This document shows positions 1-8,280 of a stretch of 44,819 bases of DNA, piece by piece (position 1 is the first letter of the stretch; every line of letters starts with the position of its first letter). The stretch covers positions 1 through 44,819 of the forward strand of contig JAMONO010000046.1 of the NCBI GenBank assembly GCA_027065715.1. The letters are read 5' to 3'. This stretch comes from Flavobacteriales bacterium (GTDB taxonomy: Bacteria > Bacteroidota > Bacteroidia > Flavobacteriales > Flavobacteriaceae). Under the pieces are notes generated by a model. It saw only the letters and a program-made list of their open reading frames with translations. It searched no databases and had not been told where the DNA came from. Both the position numbers and the translations under genes were made by a program.

Positions 1-173
1 ATAGGCACACCGTGTTCGTCGGAACCGCAAATATAAACGGCATCGTTGCCTTTGGCTTTTTGATAACGGGTAAAAATATCCGCCGGAATATAAACACCTG
101 CCAAGTGCCCGATATGCACGGGTCCGTTGGTATAAGGCAAAGCGGCGGTAATGGTATAACGTTGTTGTTTCAT
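1..173 (-). CDS. metG: Methionyl-tRNA synthetase, N-terminal part (runs off window)
   Basis: Reverse complement from ATG at 173 reads [58 protein letters not shown], containing the class I MetRS HIGH-type motif (HIGH) and GSDEHG. Confidence 0.93.
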   Translation of the reverse strand, partial: MKQQRYTITAALPYTNGPVHIGHLAGVYIPADIFTRYQKAKGNDAVYICGSDEHGVP

Positions 174-266
174 GCCGAATTTATTTTTTGATTTACAAAA
201 ATAGGAGAATTTTGTCAATAAAATTAAACAAATGTCGATTAGGTATAAATTAAGGTTTGTTTGATT

Positions 267-313
267 AAAAAAATCCCATACTTGTAATATTAATACAAAT
301 ATGGGATTTTTAA
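267..313 (-). terminator. Intrinsic terminator downstream of the S8 lipoprotease
   Basis: AAAAATCCCATA(c)TTGTa..TACAA(a)TATGGGATTTTT near-perfect inverted repeat flanked by A/T tracts, between the S8 stop (359) and metG start (173). Confidence 0.7.
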
Positions 314-358
314 TGTTTTTTTAGCCAAAATTTTTTTGAGTATTTAATTTTGGCGGTA

Positions 359-2074
359 TTATTTATTTTCTGTTTTCTTTTTGGCTAATTCATCGGCTAA
401 TAACAGAGCGTTGTAAACATTTACCATATTTCCTGATTTACTCAATTGGCTGAATTTGACCAGCTTAGGTTCTCCTTTGTAGTCGTCTTCTTCGGGTTTG
501 ATAACCAATATTTGCGGTGATAATCCCGAATCCATAATAATGTGTTTGACTTCGGAAGCGCTTAATTCGGGGTAGCGTGAACGGATAAGAGCCGCTACAC
601 CTGCCACATCGGGAGAAGCCATGGAGGTGCCTTGCAAAAATTTGTAATCGCTAAAAGGAACCGTTGCATAAATTTTTTGTCCGGGTGAAAAAATATCGAC
701 GGTTTCTTTGCCGTAATTACTAAATGAAGCCACCATGGCGGGTCCATAATAAGGACCTATGGCACCTACATTCAAAAAGTTGTCGGCTATTTCTTTGCCT
801 TTTACGTCGCCATCGTTGGGATAAGACATTTTTTCGCCGTATTGATCCATATCTTTACCGTCGTTTCCGGCTGCATTTACGATAAGCACATCGTGATCTG
901 CTGCGTATTTGATAGCGTCCCAAACCCATTCTTTGTGCGGGCTGTAATATTTTCCGAAACTGGTATTGATAACTTTGGCACCATTATCTACGGCATAACG
1001 AAAAGCCAGTGCAACGTCTTTATCGTATTCATCGCCGTCGGGTACGGCTCTAACGGGCATAATCAATACGTGGTCGGCTACACCGTCGCCACCTATTCCG
1101 TTATGTCTTATTTGGGCGATGATACCGGCTACATGGGTGCCGTGCAATTCATCCTTTTTTGGGGGGATAACATTGGGATTGCCGTAATCTCTGTCATTTA
1201 TGTTGTCGGGATCGTCCCCTTGAATTCGACCGTTAAAATTGACGTTTAAGTTATATTTTTCTTGAATTTCCACATAATCTTTAAAATCTTTTAAAGCATC
1301 AATACTCAATCCTTTTAGATACATATCTTTGGCTTTTGCCACTACCGGATTGTCAGCTTTGAGATTTTTAACTTTTTCTTCGGTCAATTTATCGGTTTTC
1401 AAAGCTTCTTTCAAAGTTTTTTCGGTATTTGCTGCCATAGCTTCGACCTGATCGTAGCGTTTTCTCAGCTGTTTTACATGTTCCAGTTTGCCGGCTAATT
1501 CTTTTTCGGCGCGTTGATACAATTCAAACATTTCACGGTCTTCGGGCGCTATCTCGGCTATGCTTTTGTCTTTCCATTGGTTGCGATATTTGGCTACAAT
1601 ACGGGTCATTTCGAGTTGTTCGGGACCTGCCATTTTTCCGTCTTTGGCACCCAAGAAATTCCAGCCGTGTACATCATCGACATACCCGTTGTTGTCGTCG
1701 TCGATACCGTTGCCGGGAATTTCGTCTTCATTGGTCCAAATAATATCTTTCAAATCGGGGTGATTGATGTCAATTCCGGCATCGACTACCGCTACAATGA
1801 CGGTATGTGCCGGTTTGTCTTTGAGCAATTCGTTATAAGCTTTTTCGGTGCTCATACCGGGCATGTGACTGTCAAACGGGTTGGTGTGTTGCCAGTTTTT
1901 CAGGTCTTCGTCTTTGTATAGCGTAGAAAATTTTTGCGGAAGCGGTTTAGGAGCTTCAAGCATTTGTTCTTTTGCTTGGGTTGTTTTTTCGGTAGTAACT
2001 TTTTGGGTAGAACCACAACTTGCCAATATCAAACCGGCAGAAAGTGATATACCCAATAATCTAAGTTTATTCAT
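359..2074 (-). CDS. S8 (subtilisin-like) serine protease, predicted lipoprotein
   Basis: Lipobox LILASC; catalytic blocks VVDAGIDINHPDL, HGTHVAGI, GTSMASPDVAGVAAL. Confidence 0.93.
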   Translation of the reverse strand: MNKLRLLGISLSAGLILASCGSTQKVTTEKTTQAKEQMLEAPKPLPQKFSTLYKDEDLKNWQHTNPFDSHMPGMSTEKAYNELLKDKPAHTVIVAVVDAGIDINHPDLKDIIWTNEDEIPGNGIDDDNNGYVDDVHGWNFLGAKDGKMAGPEQLEMTRIVAKYRNQWKDKSIAEIAPEDREMFELYQRAEKELAGKLEHVKQLRKRYDQVEAMAANTEKTLKEALKTDKLTEEKVKNLKADNPVVAKAKDMYLKGLSIDALKDFKDYVEIQEKYNLNVNFNGRIQGDDPDNINDRDYGNPNVIPPKKDELHGTHVAGIIAQIRHNGIGGDGVADHVLIMPVRAVPDGDEYDKDVALAFRYAVDNGAKVINTSFGKYYSPHKEWVWDAIKYAADHDVLIVNAAGNDGKDMDQYGEKMSYPNDGDVKGKEIADNFLNVGAIGPYYGPAMVASFSNYGKETVDIFSPGQKIYATVPFSDYKFLQGTSMASPDVAGVAALIRSRYPELSASEVKHIIMDSGLSPQILVIKPEEDDYKGEPKLVKFSQLSKSGNMVNVYNALLLADELAKKKTENK

Positions 2075-2086
2075 AATAAGTATATT

Positions 2087-2950
2087 TTAATCGTTAAAAA
2101 TTTCGTCAAATTTAAAAATTTTATCCAAACGAACTCCTTTTTCGGTGTGTTTTAGGGTGCAAATTTCATTATAAGGATCGTGTTCGAGCAATAAATACCA
2201 TTTTTCGTCGGCGGCTTGTCCGAAAATTTCGATACGTTCGTCGAGGCTTAGCAACGGACGGGTATCATAGCCCATGACATAAGGCAAAGGTATATGCCCG
2301 ACGGTAGGTAACAGGTCTGCCATATAAACCAACTTTTTTCCTTTATATTCAATGACGGGTAACATTTGTTTTTCGGTATGTCCGTCGACAAAGATAATGT
2401 CAAAGTTCAGTTCGTTGGAGCGGGTTATTCTGCCTTGTTGCGGTGTTTCGACAAATTGTAACTGACCGCTTTGGTGTATGGGCAAAATATTTTCTTTCAA
2501 AAAACTGGCTTTTTCGCGCGGATTGGGTTCAGTTGCCCATTGCCAGTGTTTTTGATTGGACCAAAAGCGAGCGTTTTTAAAAGCCGGTTCGTAAAAACCT
2601 TTGGGATTGCGAATAATGGAACCACCGCAATGGTCGAAGTGCAAATGTGTCATAAAGACATCGGTAATGTCATCGCGATGAAATCCGTATTTTTTTAGTG
2701 TTTCATCAAACAAATTTTGTTTGCTCGGTTTGTAATAGCCGAAAAATTTTTCGGATTGTTTGTTGCCCATGCCCGTATCGATTAATATCAATCGATCGCC
2801 GTCTTCTATTAAAAGGCTTCGGGTGGTCATTTCAATCAAATTGTTTTCGTCTGCCGGATTGGTGCGTTGCCAAATAACTTTGGGAACAACGCCAAACATA
2901 GCACCGCCGTCAAGCTTGAAATCTCCGTGAGAAATGGTGTATAATTTCAT
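2087..2950 (-). CDS. MBL-fold metallo-hydrolase
   Basis: THLHFDHCGG metal-binding motif and IDTGMG; ends 12 bp upstream of the S8 gene start (probable operon). Confidence 0.9.
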   Translation of the reverse strand: MKLYTISHGDFKLDGGAMFGVVPKVIWQRTNPADENNLIEMTTRSLLIEDGDRLILIDTGMGNKQSEKFFGYYKPSKQNLFDETLKKYGFHRDDITDVFMTHLHFDHCGGSIIRNPKGFYEPAFKNARFWSNQKHWQWATEPNPREKASFLKENILPIHQSGQLQFVETPQQGRITRSNELNFDIIFVDGHTEKQMLPVIEYKGKKLVYMADLLPTVGHIPLPYVMGYDTRPLLSLDERIEIFGQAADEKWYLLLEHDPYNEICTLKHTEKGVRLDKIFKFDEIFND

Positions 2951-2970
2951 TTTAAAAGTGTCTTTTTGAA

Positions 2971-3001
2971 CAAAGATAACTTGAAGTTTCGGGAAGTCAA
3001 A
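2971..3001 (-). promoter_or_regulatory. Bacteroidota-type housekeeping promoter for the MBL hydrolase operon
   Basis: Minus strand reads TTTG-N19-TATCTTTG (plus strand CAAAGATA 2971-2978, CAAA 2998-3001), matching TTTG-N19/20-TAnnTTTG. Confidence 0.7.
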
Positions 3002-3090
3002 ATATAAGGAAGTATTTTTATTAAAATCTTAACAGGAATGGCAATTAAGAACAGAAATCGGTCAATAAATCAAATTTTCCAAAATGTTTG

Positions 3091-3098
3091 TATCTTTG
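3091..3098 (+). promoter_or_regulatory. Candidate -7 element (TATCTTTG) upstream of the DJ-1/PfpI gene
   Basis: TATCTTTG matches TAnnTTTG, 33 bp before the ATG at 3131; no clear -33 TTTG. Confidence 0.45.
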
Positions 3099-3130
3099 AA
3101 ACGTATTCAAAAAAATTATTGGCAATAATT

Positions 3131-3895
3131 ATGAAAAAAAAAGTTGTAATACCACTTCCTTCTTATGGTTTTGATCCGACGGAAGCCGCTATACCGTGGA
3201 AAATTTTATCGGATAATAATATTGAAACCGTATTTGCAACGCCTAACGGAAAAAAAGCCCAAGCCGATATTAGAATGCTTACAGGAAAAGGACTTGGTAT
3301 TTTTTTGCCTTTGTTAAAAGCCGACAAGAGTGCCGTAAAAATTTATAAAGAAATGGAACAGAGCACGGAATTTAACAATCCGATAAAATATGACGAAATA
3401 GATGAAAATTATTTTGACGGTATTCATTTGACGGGTGGTCATGACAAAGGCGTAATTGAATATCTCGAATCAAAAATATTGCAGAACAAAATTGTCGGCT
3501 TTTTTAATCGCAAAAAGACCGTTGGTGCTGTATGTCACGGCGTTTTATTGGCTGCAAGAAGCATGGATAACAAAACCGGAAAATCCGTTTTATACGATTA
3601 TAAAACAACTTCTTTGCTTAAAAAACAAGAACTTTTGGCTTATTATTTAACCAAACTTTGGTTGAAAGATTATTATTTAACCTATCCGGAAACAACCGTT
3701 GAAGACGAAGTAAAAAAATACTTGGCTTCACCGTCCCGTTTTATTCAGGGACCTATTCCTTTTTTTAGAGACAGTATCGATAATCAGCGCTATGGATTTT
3801 ATGTTCAAGACAACAATTATATTTCGGCTCGTTGGCCGGGCGATATTCATGCCTTTTCATTGGCACTATTAAAAAATTTAAGACAAAAAAGTTAA
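3131..3895 (+). CDS. DJ-1/PfpI (Hsp31-like) family protein, type 1 glutamine amidotransferase-like fold
   Basis: VVIPLPSYGFDPTEAAIPWKIL, GIHLTGGHDKG, GAVCHGVLLAARS nucleophile-elbow context. Start set at 3131 rather than 3038. Confidence 0.82.
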   Translation: MKKKVVIPLPSYGFDPTEAAIPWKILSDNNIETVFATPNGKKAQADIRMLTGKGLGIFLPLLKADKSAVKIYKEMEQSTEFNNPIKYDEIDENYFDGIHLTGGHDKGVIEYLESKILQNKIVGFFNRKKTVGAVCHGVLLAARSMDNKTGKSVLYDYKTTSLLKKQELLAYYLTKLWLKDYYLTYPETTVEDEVKKYLASPSRFIQGPIPFFRDSIDNQRYGFYVQDNNYISARWPGDIHAFSLALLKNLRQKS

Positions 3896-3899
3896 TGAT

Positions 3900-4253
3900 A
3901 TGAATACCGAAAAAAGATGTTTAGAATGTGGTGAAGTTATTTTGGGGCGTTCCGACAAAAAATTTTGTTCGGATGCTTGTCGCAATGCTTATAATAATCG
4001 CAAAAACAAAATATCGGTCAATCTTATAAGAAATATTAATAACCGGTTAAAAAAGAATTGGCGAATTTTGGAAAAACTAAATCCCGAAGATAAAACCAAA
4101 GTGCACAAAACCAAATTGGAAAACGAAGGTTTTGATTTTAATTATTTTACCGGTATTTATACAACCAAAAAAGGAGCTACTTATTATTTTGTTTACGACC
4201 AAGGCTATTTGGACATAGGTAACGATTTTTTTATGTTGGTTAAGCGAAAATAA
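3900..4253 (+). CDS. Small zinc-ribbon protein of unknown function
   Basis: CLECGEVILGRSDKKFCSDACRNAYNNRKNK four-cysteine treble-clef/zinc-ribbon-like N-terminus; 4 bp after the preceding gene. Confidence 0.8.
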   Translation: MNTEKRCLECGEVILGRSDKKFCSDACRNAYNNRKNKISVNLIRNINNRLKKNWRILEKLNPEDKTKVHKTKLENEGFDFNYFTGIYTTKKGATYYFVYDQGYLDIGNDFFMLVKRK

Positions 4254-4269
4254 GTCAAACCATTTTTTC

Positions 4270-5175
4270 TTACATATTTTGTGCTATTTGAGCGGCCAAA
4301 CGGGCATTATTTAAGACCAATCTGATATTTGAAACCAAGCTTTTTCCTTGTGTAAATTCTTTGACTTTTGACAACAAAAAGGGCGTACTTTCTTTGCCTT
4401 TGATACCTAATTTTTTTTGTTCGGTTATTGCTTTATCAATAGCTTGTGCCATAAAGTCGGGATCGAGTGCATCGGCTTCGGGCACCGGATTGGCTATAAC
4501 CACTCCGCCTTTTAAGCCCAATTCCCATTTGATTTGCAACAAACGGGCTATTTCTTGCGGGTTATTGAGGCGGTAATCTACCTTAAAACCGCTTTTTCGA
4601 GTATAAAAAGCAGGCAGTTCATCTGTTTGATAACCTAATACGGGCACGCCCATGGTTTCGAGATATTCGAGTGTTAAACCCGGATCCAAAATCGATTTGA
4701 TACCGGCACAGACAACCGCTACACGAGTTTGTGCCAGTTCTTGCAAATCTGCCGAAATGTCAAAAGTTTCGGTTGCATCGCGGTGTACACCGCCAATACC
4801 TCCGGTAGCAAATATTTTGATTTCGGCAAGTTGTGCTGCAATCATGGTTGCCGAAACAGTGGTGGCACCGGTTAATTTATTGGACAAAATATAAGGTATG
4901 TCTCTTCGACTGGTTTTGATTACACGGCTGCCTTTTCGGGCTAACAATTTGATTTCATCATCATTTAAACCTATTTTTATTTTACCGTCTATCAGTGCAA
5001 TCGTAGCCGGAACAGCACCGTTTTCTCTGACGGTTTTTTCGACCAAAACGGCAGTTTCATAATTTTGAGGATAAGGCATGCCGTGTGATATAATGGTCGA
5101 TTCAAGGGCTACAACCGCTTGTTTTTTTTGCAAAGCCGTTGCTACTTCGGGGTTTATGTCTAAAAATTTATTCAT
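4270..5175 (-). CDS. psuG: Pseudouridine-5'-phosphate glycosidase
   Basis: [61 protein letters not shown] are PsuG (IndA-like) signatures. Confidence 0.93.
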   Translation of the reverse strand: MNKFLDINPEVATALQKKQAVVALESTIISHGMPYPQNYETAVLVEKTVRENGAVPATIALIDGKIKIGLNDDEIKLLARKGSRVIKTSRRDIPYILSNKLTGATTVSATMIAAQLAEIKIFATGGIGGVHRDATETFDISADLQELAQTRVAVVCAGIKSILDPGLTLEYLETMGVPVLGYQTDELPAFYTRKSGFKVDYRLNNPQEIARLLQIKWELGLKGGVVIANPVPEADALDPDFMAQAIDKAITEQKKLGIKGKESTPFLLSKVKEFTQGKSLVSNIRLVLNNARLAAQIAQNM

Positions 5176-5216
5176 TGTACTAATTTATGCGTGCAAAGGT
5201 AAACTAAGTTAGCCAA

Positions 5217-6149
5217 TTATTCGTTTTTTAACCGGATTAAATCGCTTATACGCTTGCGGGATAAAACCGGACTGACCGCTTCGTGATGTTGCACCGTTAC
5301 GGCAGCCGAAGCCATACCGAACTGTGCCATGCGGTCAATAGAATAAGCTTCGGAATCGGCGTAAACTAATCCGGCAACAAACGAATCGCCGGCACCAATG
5401 GTATTGACAACCTTTGATGCAATAGAGGGCTGTTTGTCAATAATGTCATGCTCGCCATATATTACACCGTCTTTGCCTAAGGTAATAAAAACTTTGTTTA
5501 CACCTTGTTTAATAAAATAACGCACCATGTCATATAAATTTTTTTCGGTTTTTATTTCCATGCCGCTCATCATTTCGGCTTCAAGCAAATTTGTCTTTAA
5601 AATATGCAAGTTTTTTAAAACCGGAAGGGCACGTAATGATTTTTTGCCCGAAACAGTATCCAATACAAATTTTTGTTCGGGATATTTTTCTATTATGGCT
5701 TGTAGTATTTCGGTCGAAAAATTGGTTTCCAAAACCGTATATTCAGAGTTTAATTTATTTGGTAAATGGTTGATAAATAACTTATTATCTAATTCATCAA
5801 ACAATGACATTGCCGATATACCCAGTGCCAAATCGTTGTGTTCGTCCATTATGGCTATAAATGTTGAAGCCGAAGCATTTTTTAAAAACAAACTTCGGTC
5901 GATTGACAGTTTTTTGTTTTTGCTGTCTTTTATTAGAAATTCACTTAACGGGTCATCGCCGAATATGCTGATAAATTGCACGTCAAAATCAAGATTTATT
6001 AAATTTTCGGCAATATTGCGTCCCACACCTCCGGCGGTGGTTTTCATAGTGCCTATATTGGCATCTTTATATATCAATGTAGATTTTGTATAGCCGGTAA
6101 TATCAACGTTGGCAGCACCAAAAACCGTGACGGAAACAAATTTTGACAT
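5217..6149 (-). CDS. psuK: PfkB-family carbohydrate kinase, probable pseudouridine kinase
   Basis: GGVGRNIAENL near the N-terminus and NTIGAGDSFVAGLVYA PfkB signature; directly upstream of psuG on the same strand. Confidence 0.85.
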   Translation of the reverse strand: MSKFVSVTVFGAANVDITGYTKSTLIYKDANIGTMKTTAGGVGRNIAENLINLDFDVQFISIFGDDPLSEFLIKDSKNKKLSIDRSLFLKNASASTFIAIMDEHNDLALGISAMSLFDELDNKLFINHLPNKLNSEYTVLETNFSTEILQAIIEKYPEQKFVLDTVSGKKSLRALPVLKNLHILKTNLLEAEMMSGMEIKTEKNLYDMVRYFIKQGVNKVFITLGKDGVIYGEHDIIDKQPSIASKVVNTIGAGDSFVAGLVYADSEAYSIDRMAQFGMASAAVTVQHHEAVSPVLSRKRISDLIRLKNE

Positions 6150-6223
6150 AGAATTGTAAAATTTTTGATAAATTTACAAATAATTATTTGAAAGTTATCC
6201 AATGATATTTTGAAAATAGTTTT

Positions 6224-7030
6224 ATGCAAAAATTTAAAAATATATTTACACGAGACAAATCGGTTATCGGTATGATTCATATCGAAGCTTTGCCCGGCAC
6301 GCCGCAAAATCGTTTTGGCAATGAACAAATTATAGAAAAAGCCTTGAATGAAGCCCGTATTTATTTAAAAAACGGGATTGATGCTTTAATGATTGAAAAC
6401 ATGCATGATGTGCCGTATTTGAAAAATGACAATGGGCATGAAATCAGCAGTATGATGTCAATTATAGCATATCTTATTAAGCGGGAGACAGGTTTGCCGT
6501 TGGGTATTCAAATACTGGCGGGTGCCAATCGAGCGGCTTTGGCGGCAGCCAACAGTGCCGGTGCCGATTTTATTAGAGCCGAAGGCTTTGTTTTCGGTCA
6601 TATTGCCGATGAAGGTTATATAGACAGTGATGCCGCACAATTGCTCAGATATCGCAAACAAATAGGTGCCGAACACATTGCTGTTTTTACGGATATTAAA
6701 AAGAAACACAGTTCGCATGCCGTAACAGCCGATATGGATATAACCGAAATGGCACATGCCGCAGAGTTTTTTTTGTCGGACGGATTAATTATAACCGGAG
6801 TACATACGGGGTCTTCTGCCAATATAGAAGAAATTAAACGGGTTAAAAAAACTACTCGTTTGCCGGTTTTGGTCGGTTCGGGTATCAATTTGGAAAATTT
6901 GAATATTTATTTGCCTTTTGTCGATGCTTTTATCGTAGGTTCTTATTTCAAAAAAAACAATTATTGGGCAAATAATTTGGAACCCGATAAAATAAAGAGG
7001 TTTATGCAAAAAGTTAATTCATTGAGATGA
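6224..7030 (+). CDS. BtpA/SgcQ-family TIM-barrel protein
   Basis: KSVIGMIHIEALPGTP, DALMIENMHDVPY, GADFIRAEGFVFGHIADEG, LPVLVGSGIN, DAFIVGSYFK match the COG0434 (SgcQ/BtpA) family pattern. Confidence 0.85.
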   Translation: MQKFKNIFTRDKSVIGMIHIEALPGTPQNRFGNEQIIEKALNEARIYLKNGIDALMIENMHDVPYLKNDNGHEISSMMSIIAYLIKRETGLPLGIQILAGANRAALAAANSAGADFIRAEGFVFGHIADEGYIDSDAAQLLRYRKQIGAEHIAVFTDIKKKHSSHAVTADMDITEMAHAAEFFLSDGLIITGVHTGSSANIEEIKRVKKTTRLPVLVGSGINLENLNIYLPFVDAFIVGSYFKKNNYWANNLEPDKIKRFMQKVNSLR

Positions 7031-7680
7031 AGCAAAAAAATTTGATACGCATAACCGGACTGTCGGGTGTGGCAGGTGGCATATTGTTGTTTGCCGCCGA
7101 TATGCTTTTATACTACAACAACAATCAAACGGATAGATTGTTGAATATGGCTCAGGCTGCCGATTGGCGTATTGAACTTAGCGGAGTATTTGCTTTGCTT
7201 GCCACTTGGTTATATTTGTTTGGAGTTGTTCCCGTATATTATGCTTTTGGCAAAAGCCGTCCGTATATACAAATAACGGTTACCGTATTGTTGGGTGCAA
7301 TTTTGATAGCTTACGGAGTAATACACGGGGCTTATACGGCTATTGCCGTTTCGGCGAAATCGGCTTATTGGCACCAATTAAATATGATTGAAAATACCCG
7401 TTTGGCTATTGAAACCAATCAATTGATGCGTTTGTTGGTATATCCGGTTTTCGGTATTTTGTCGGTATTGTTTATTTATCAGGTTTTGACCAAAAAAACT
7501 TATTATCCCGTATGGATTATTCCGTTTTTTCCGCTGTTGCCTTTCTTGTTGCGAAAACAGGTTAAAAATTTATTACACGGTCAATGGGAAATCATAGTTT
7601 GGGGCGGTTATTTAAACTTAATTGTAATTTTGTTTCTATTAGCTTCTTTGATAAGTCTATGGAATAAAAACTTAGATTGA
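7027..7680 (+). CDS. Polytopic membrane protein of unknown function (DUF6796-like)
   Basis: Several hydrophobic segments; ATG overlaps the TGA of the BtpA-like gene (ATGA), suggesting translational coupling. Confidence 0.75.
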   Translation: MKQKNLIRITGLSGVAGGILLFAADMLLYYNNNQTDRLLNMAQAADWRIELSGVFALLATWLYLFGVVPVYYAFGKSRPYIQITVTVLLGAILIAYGVIHGAYTAIAVSAKSAYWHQLNMIENTRLAIETNQLMRLLVYPVFGILSVLFIYQVLTKKTYYPVWIIPFFPLLPFLLRKQVKNLLHGQWEIIVWGGYLNLIVILFLLASLISLWNKNLD

Positions 7681-7862
7681 TAAAAGTTTTATCTGTGAAG
7701 TTATAATAAAATTCCGTACAAATTTGCCAATAGTGTTTTTCTCTTTTACTTATTTTATTGTCTGTTCCAAAATTCTTAGGAACCAATTCAACCGCACTTT
7801 AATTTTATAAACCAATTTGGTATAATTTCTAAATAAATTGCCCTCGATATTTTTGTTTTTTG

Positions 7863-7880
7863 CCGAAATTATAATTTCGG
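7863..7880. other. 18-bp perfect palindrome CCGAAATTATAATTTCGG
   Basis: Read directly; lies in the non-coding AT-rich gap between 7680 and 7997. Confidence 0.6.
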
Positions 7881-7996
7881 AAGTTATTGGGTTAAATAAA
7901 ATATATTGATTTACAGTTATTTAAGATAAACTTATCCTAATACTATAACTTTTTTATCTTTTCAATGTCTCGCGAGATATATTTGCTTCATTATAA

Positions 7997-8260
7997 TTGT
8001 CGGCACGCATGTTTTACGTTTATATTGCATATTTTAACAGTAAATTCTCAATCGGGGTAACAGTCGACTTATATAGACGTATTAAATTATTACGGTATCA
8101 AAAAAACAAAAATTACAAAATAGTTCATTATGAAGAATATACAAATAGCAAAGAAGCCGCTCAAAGAGAAAACGAATTGCAAGATTTTTCTACCGAATTA
8201 ATTGCAGAGTTGGTCCTAGATAATAATCCTATGATGATAGACTTGTTAAAAAAAACATAA
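7997..8260 (+). CDS. Divergent small GIY-YIG endonuclease-like protein
   Basis: MFYVYIAYFNSKFSIGVTVDLYRRIK...HYEEYTNSKEAAQRENELQDF aligns by eye to the stand-alone UPF0213/GIY-YIG pattern (YVYI...YIG...DLxRR...ExYxxxxxAxxREx). Likely start is the ATG at 8009 or the upstream ATG at 7997. Confidence 0.65.
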   Translation: MSARMFYVYIAYFNSKFSIGVTVDLYRRIKLLRYQKNKNYKIVHYEEYTNSKEAAQRENELQDFSTELIAELVLDNNPMMIDLLKKT

Positions 8261-8280
8261 TAACTTGAAATTAAATACTC

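Noticed and set aside
842-1921. Plus-strand ORFs 842-1249, 1514-1921 and 1560-1763
   Set aside because: Antisense to the well supported S8 lipoprotease; composition is low-complexity hydrophobic without recognisable motifs.
5527-6093. 188-aa plus-strand ORF opposite the PfkB kinase
   Set aside because: Fully antisense to a gene with clear PfkB signatures; no domain recognised.
6074-6328. 84-aa minus-strand ORF overlapping the btpA-like and PfkB starts
   Set aside because: Overlaps the divergent promoter region and N-terminus of a better supported gene; no motif.
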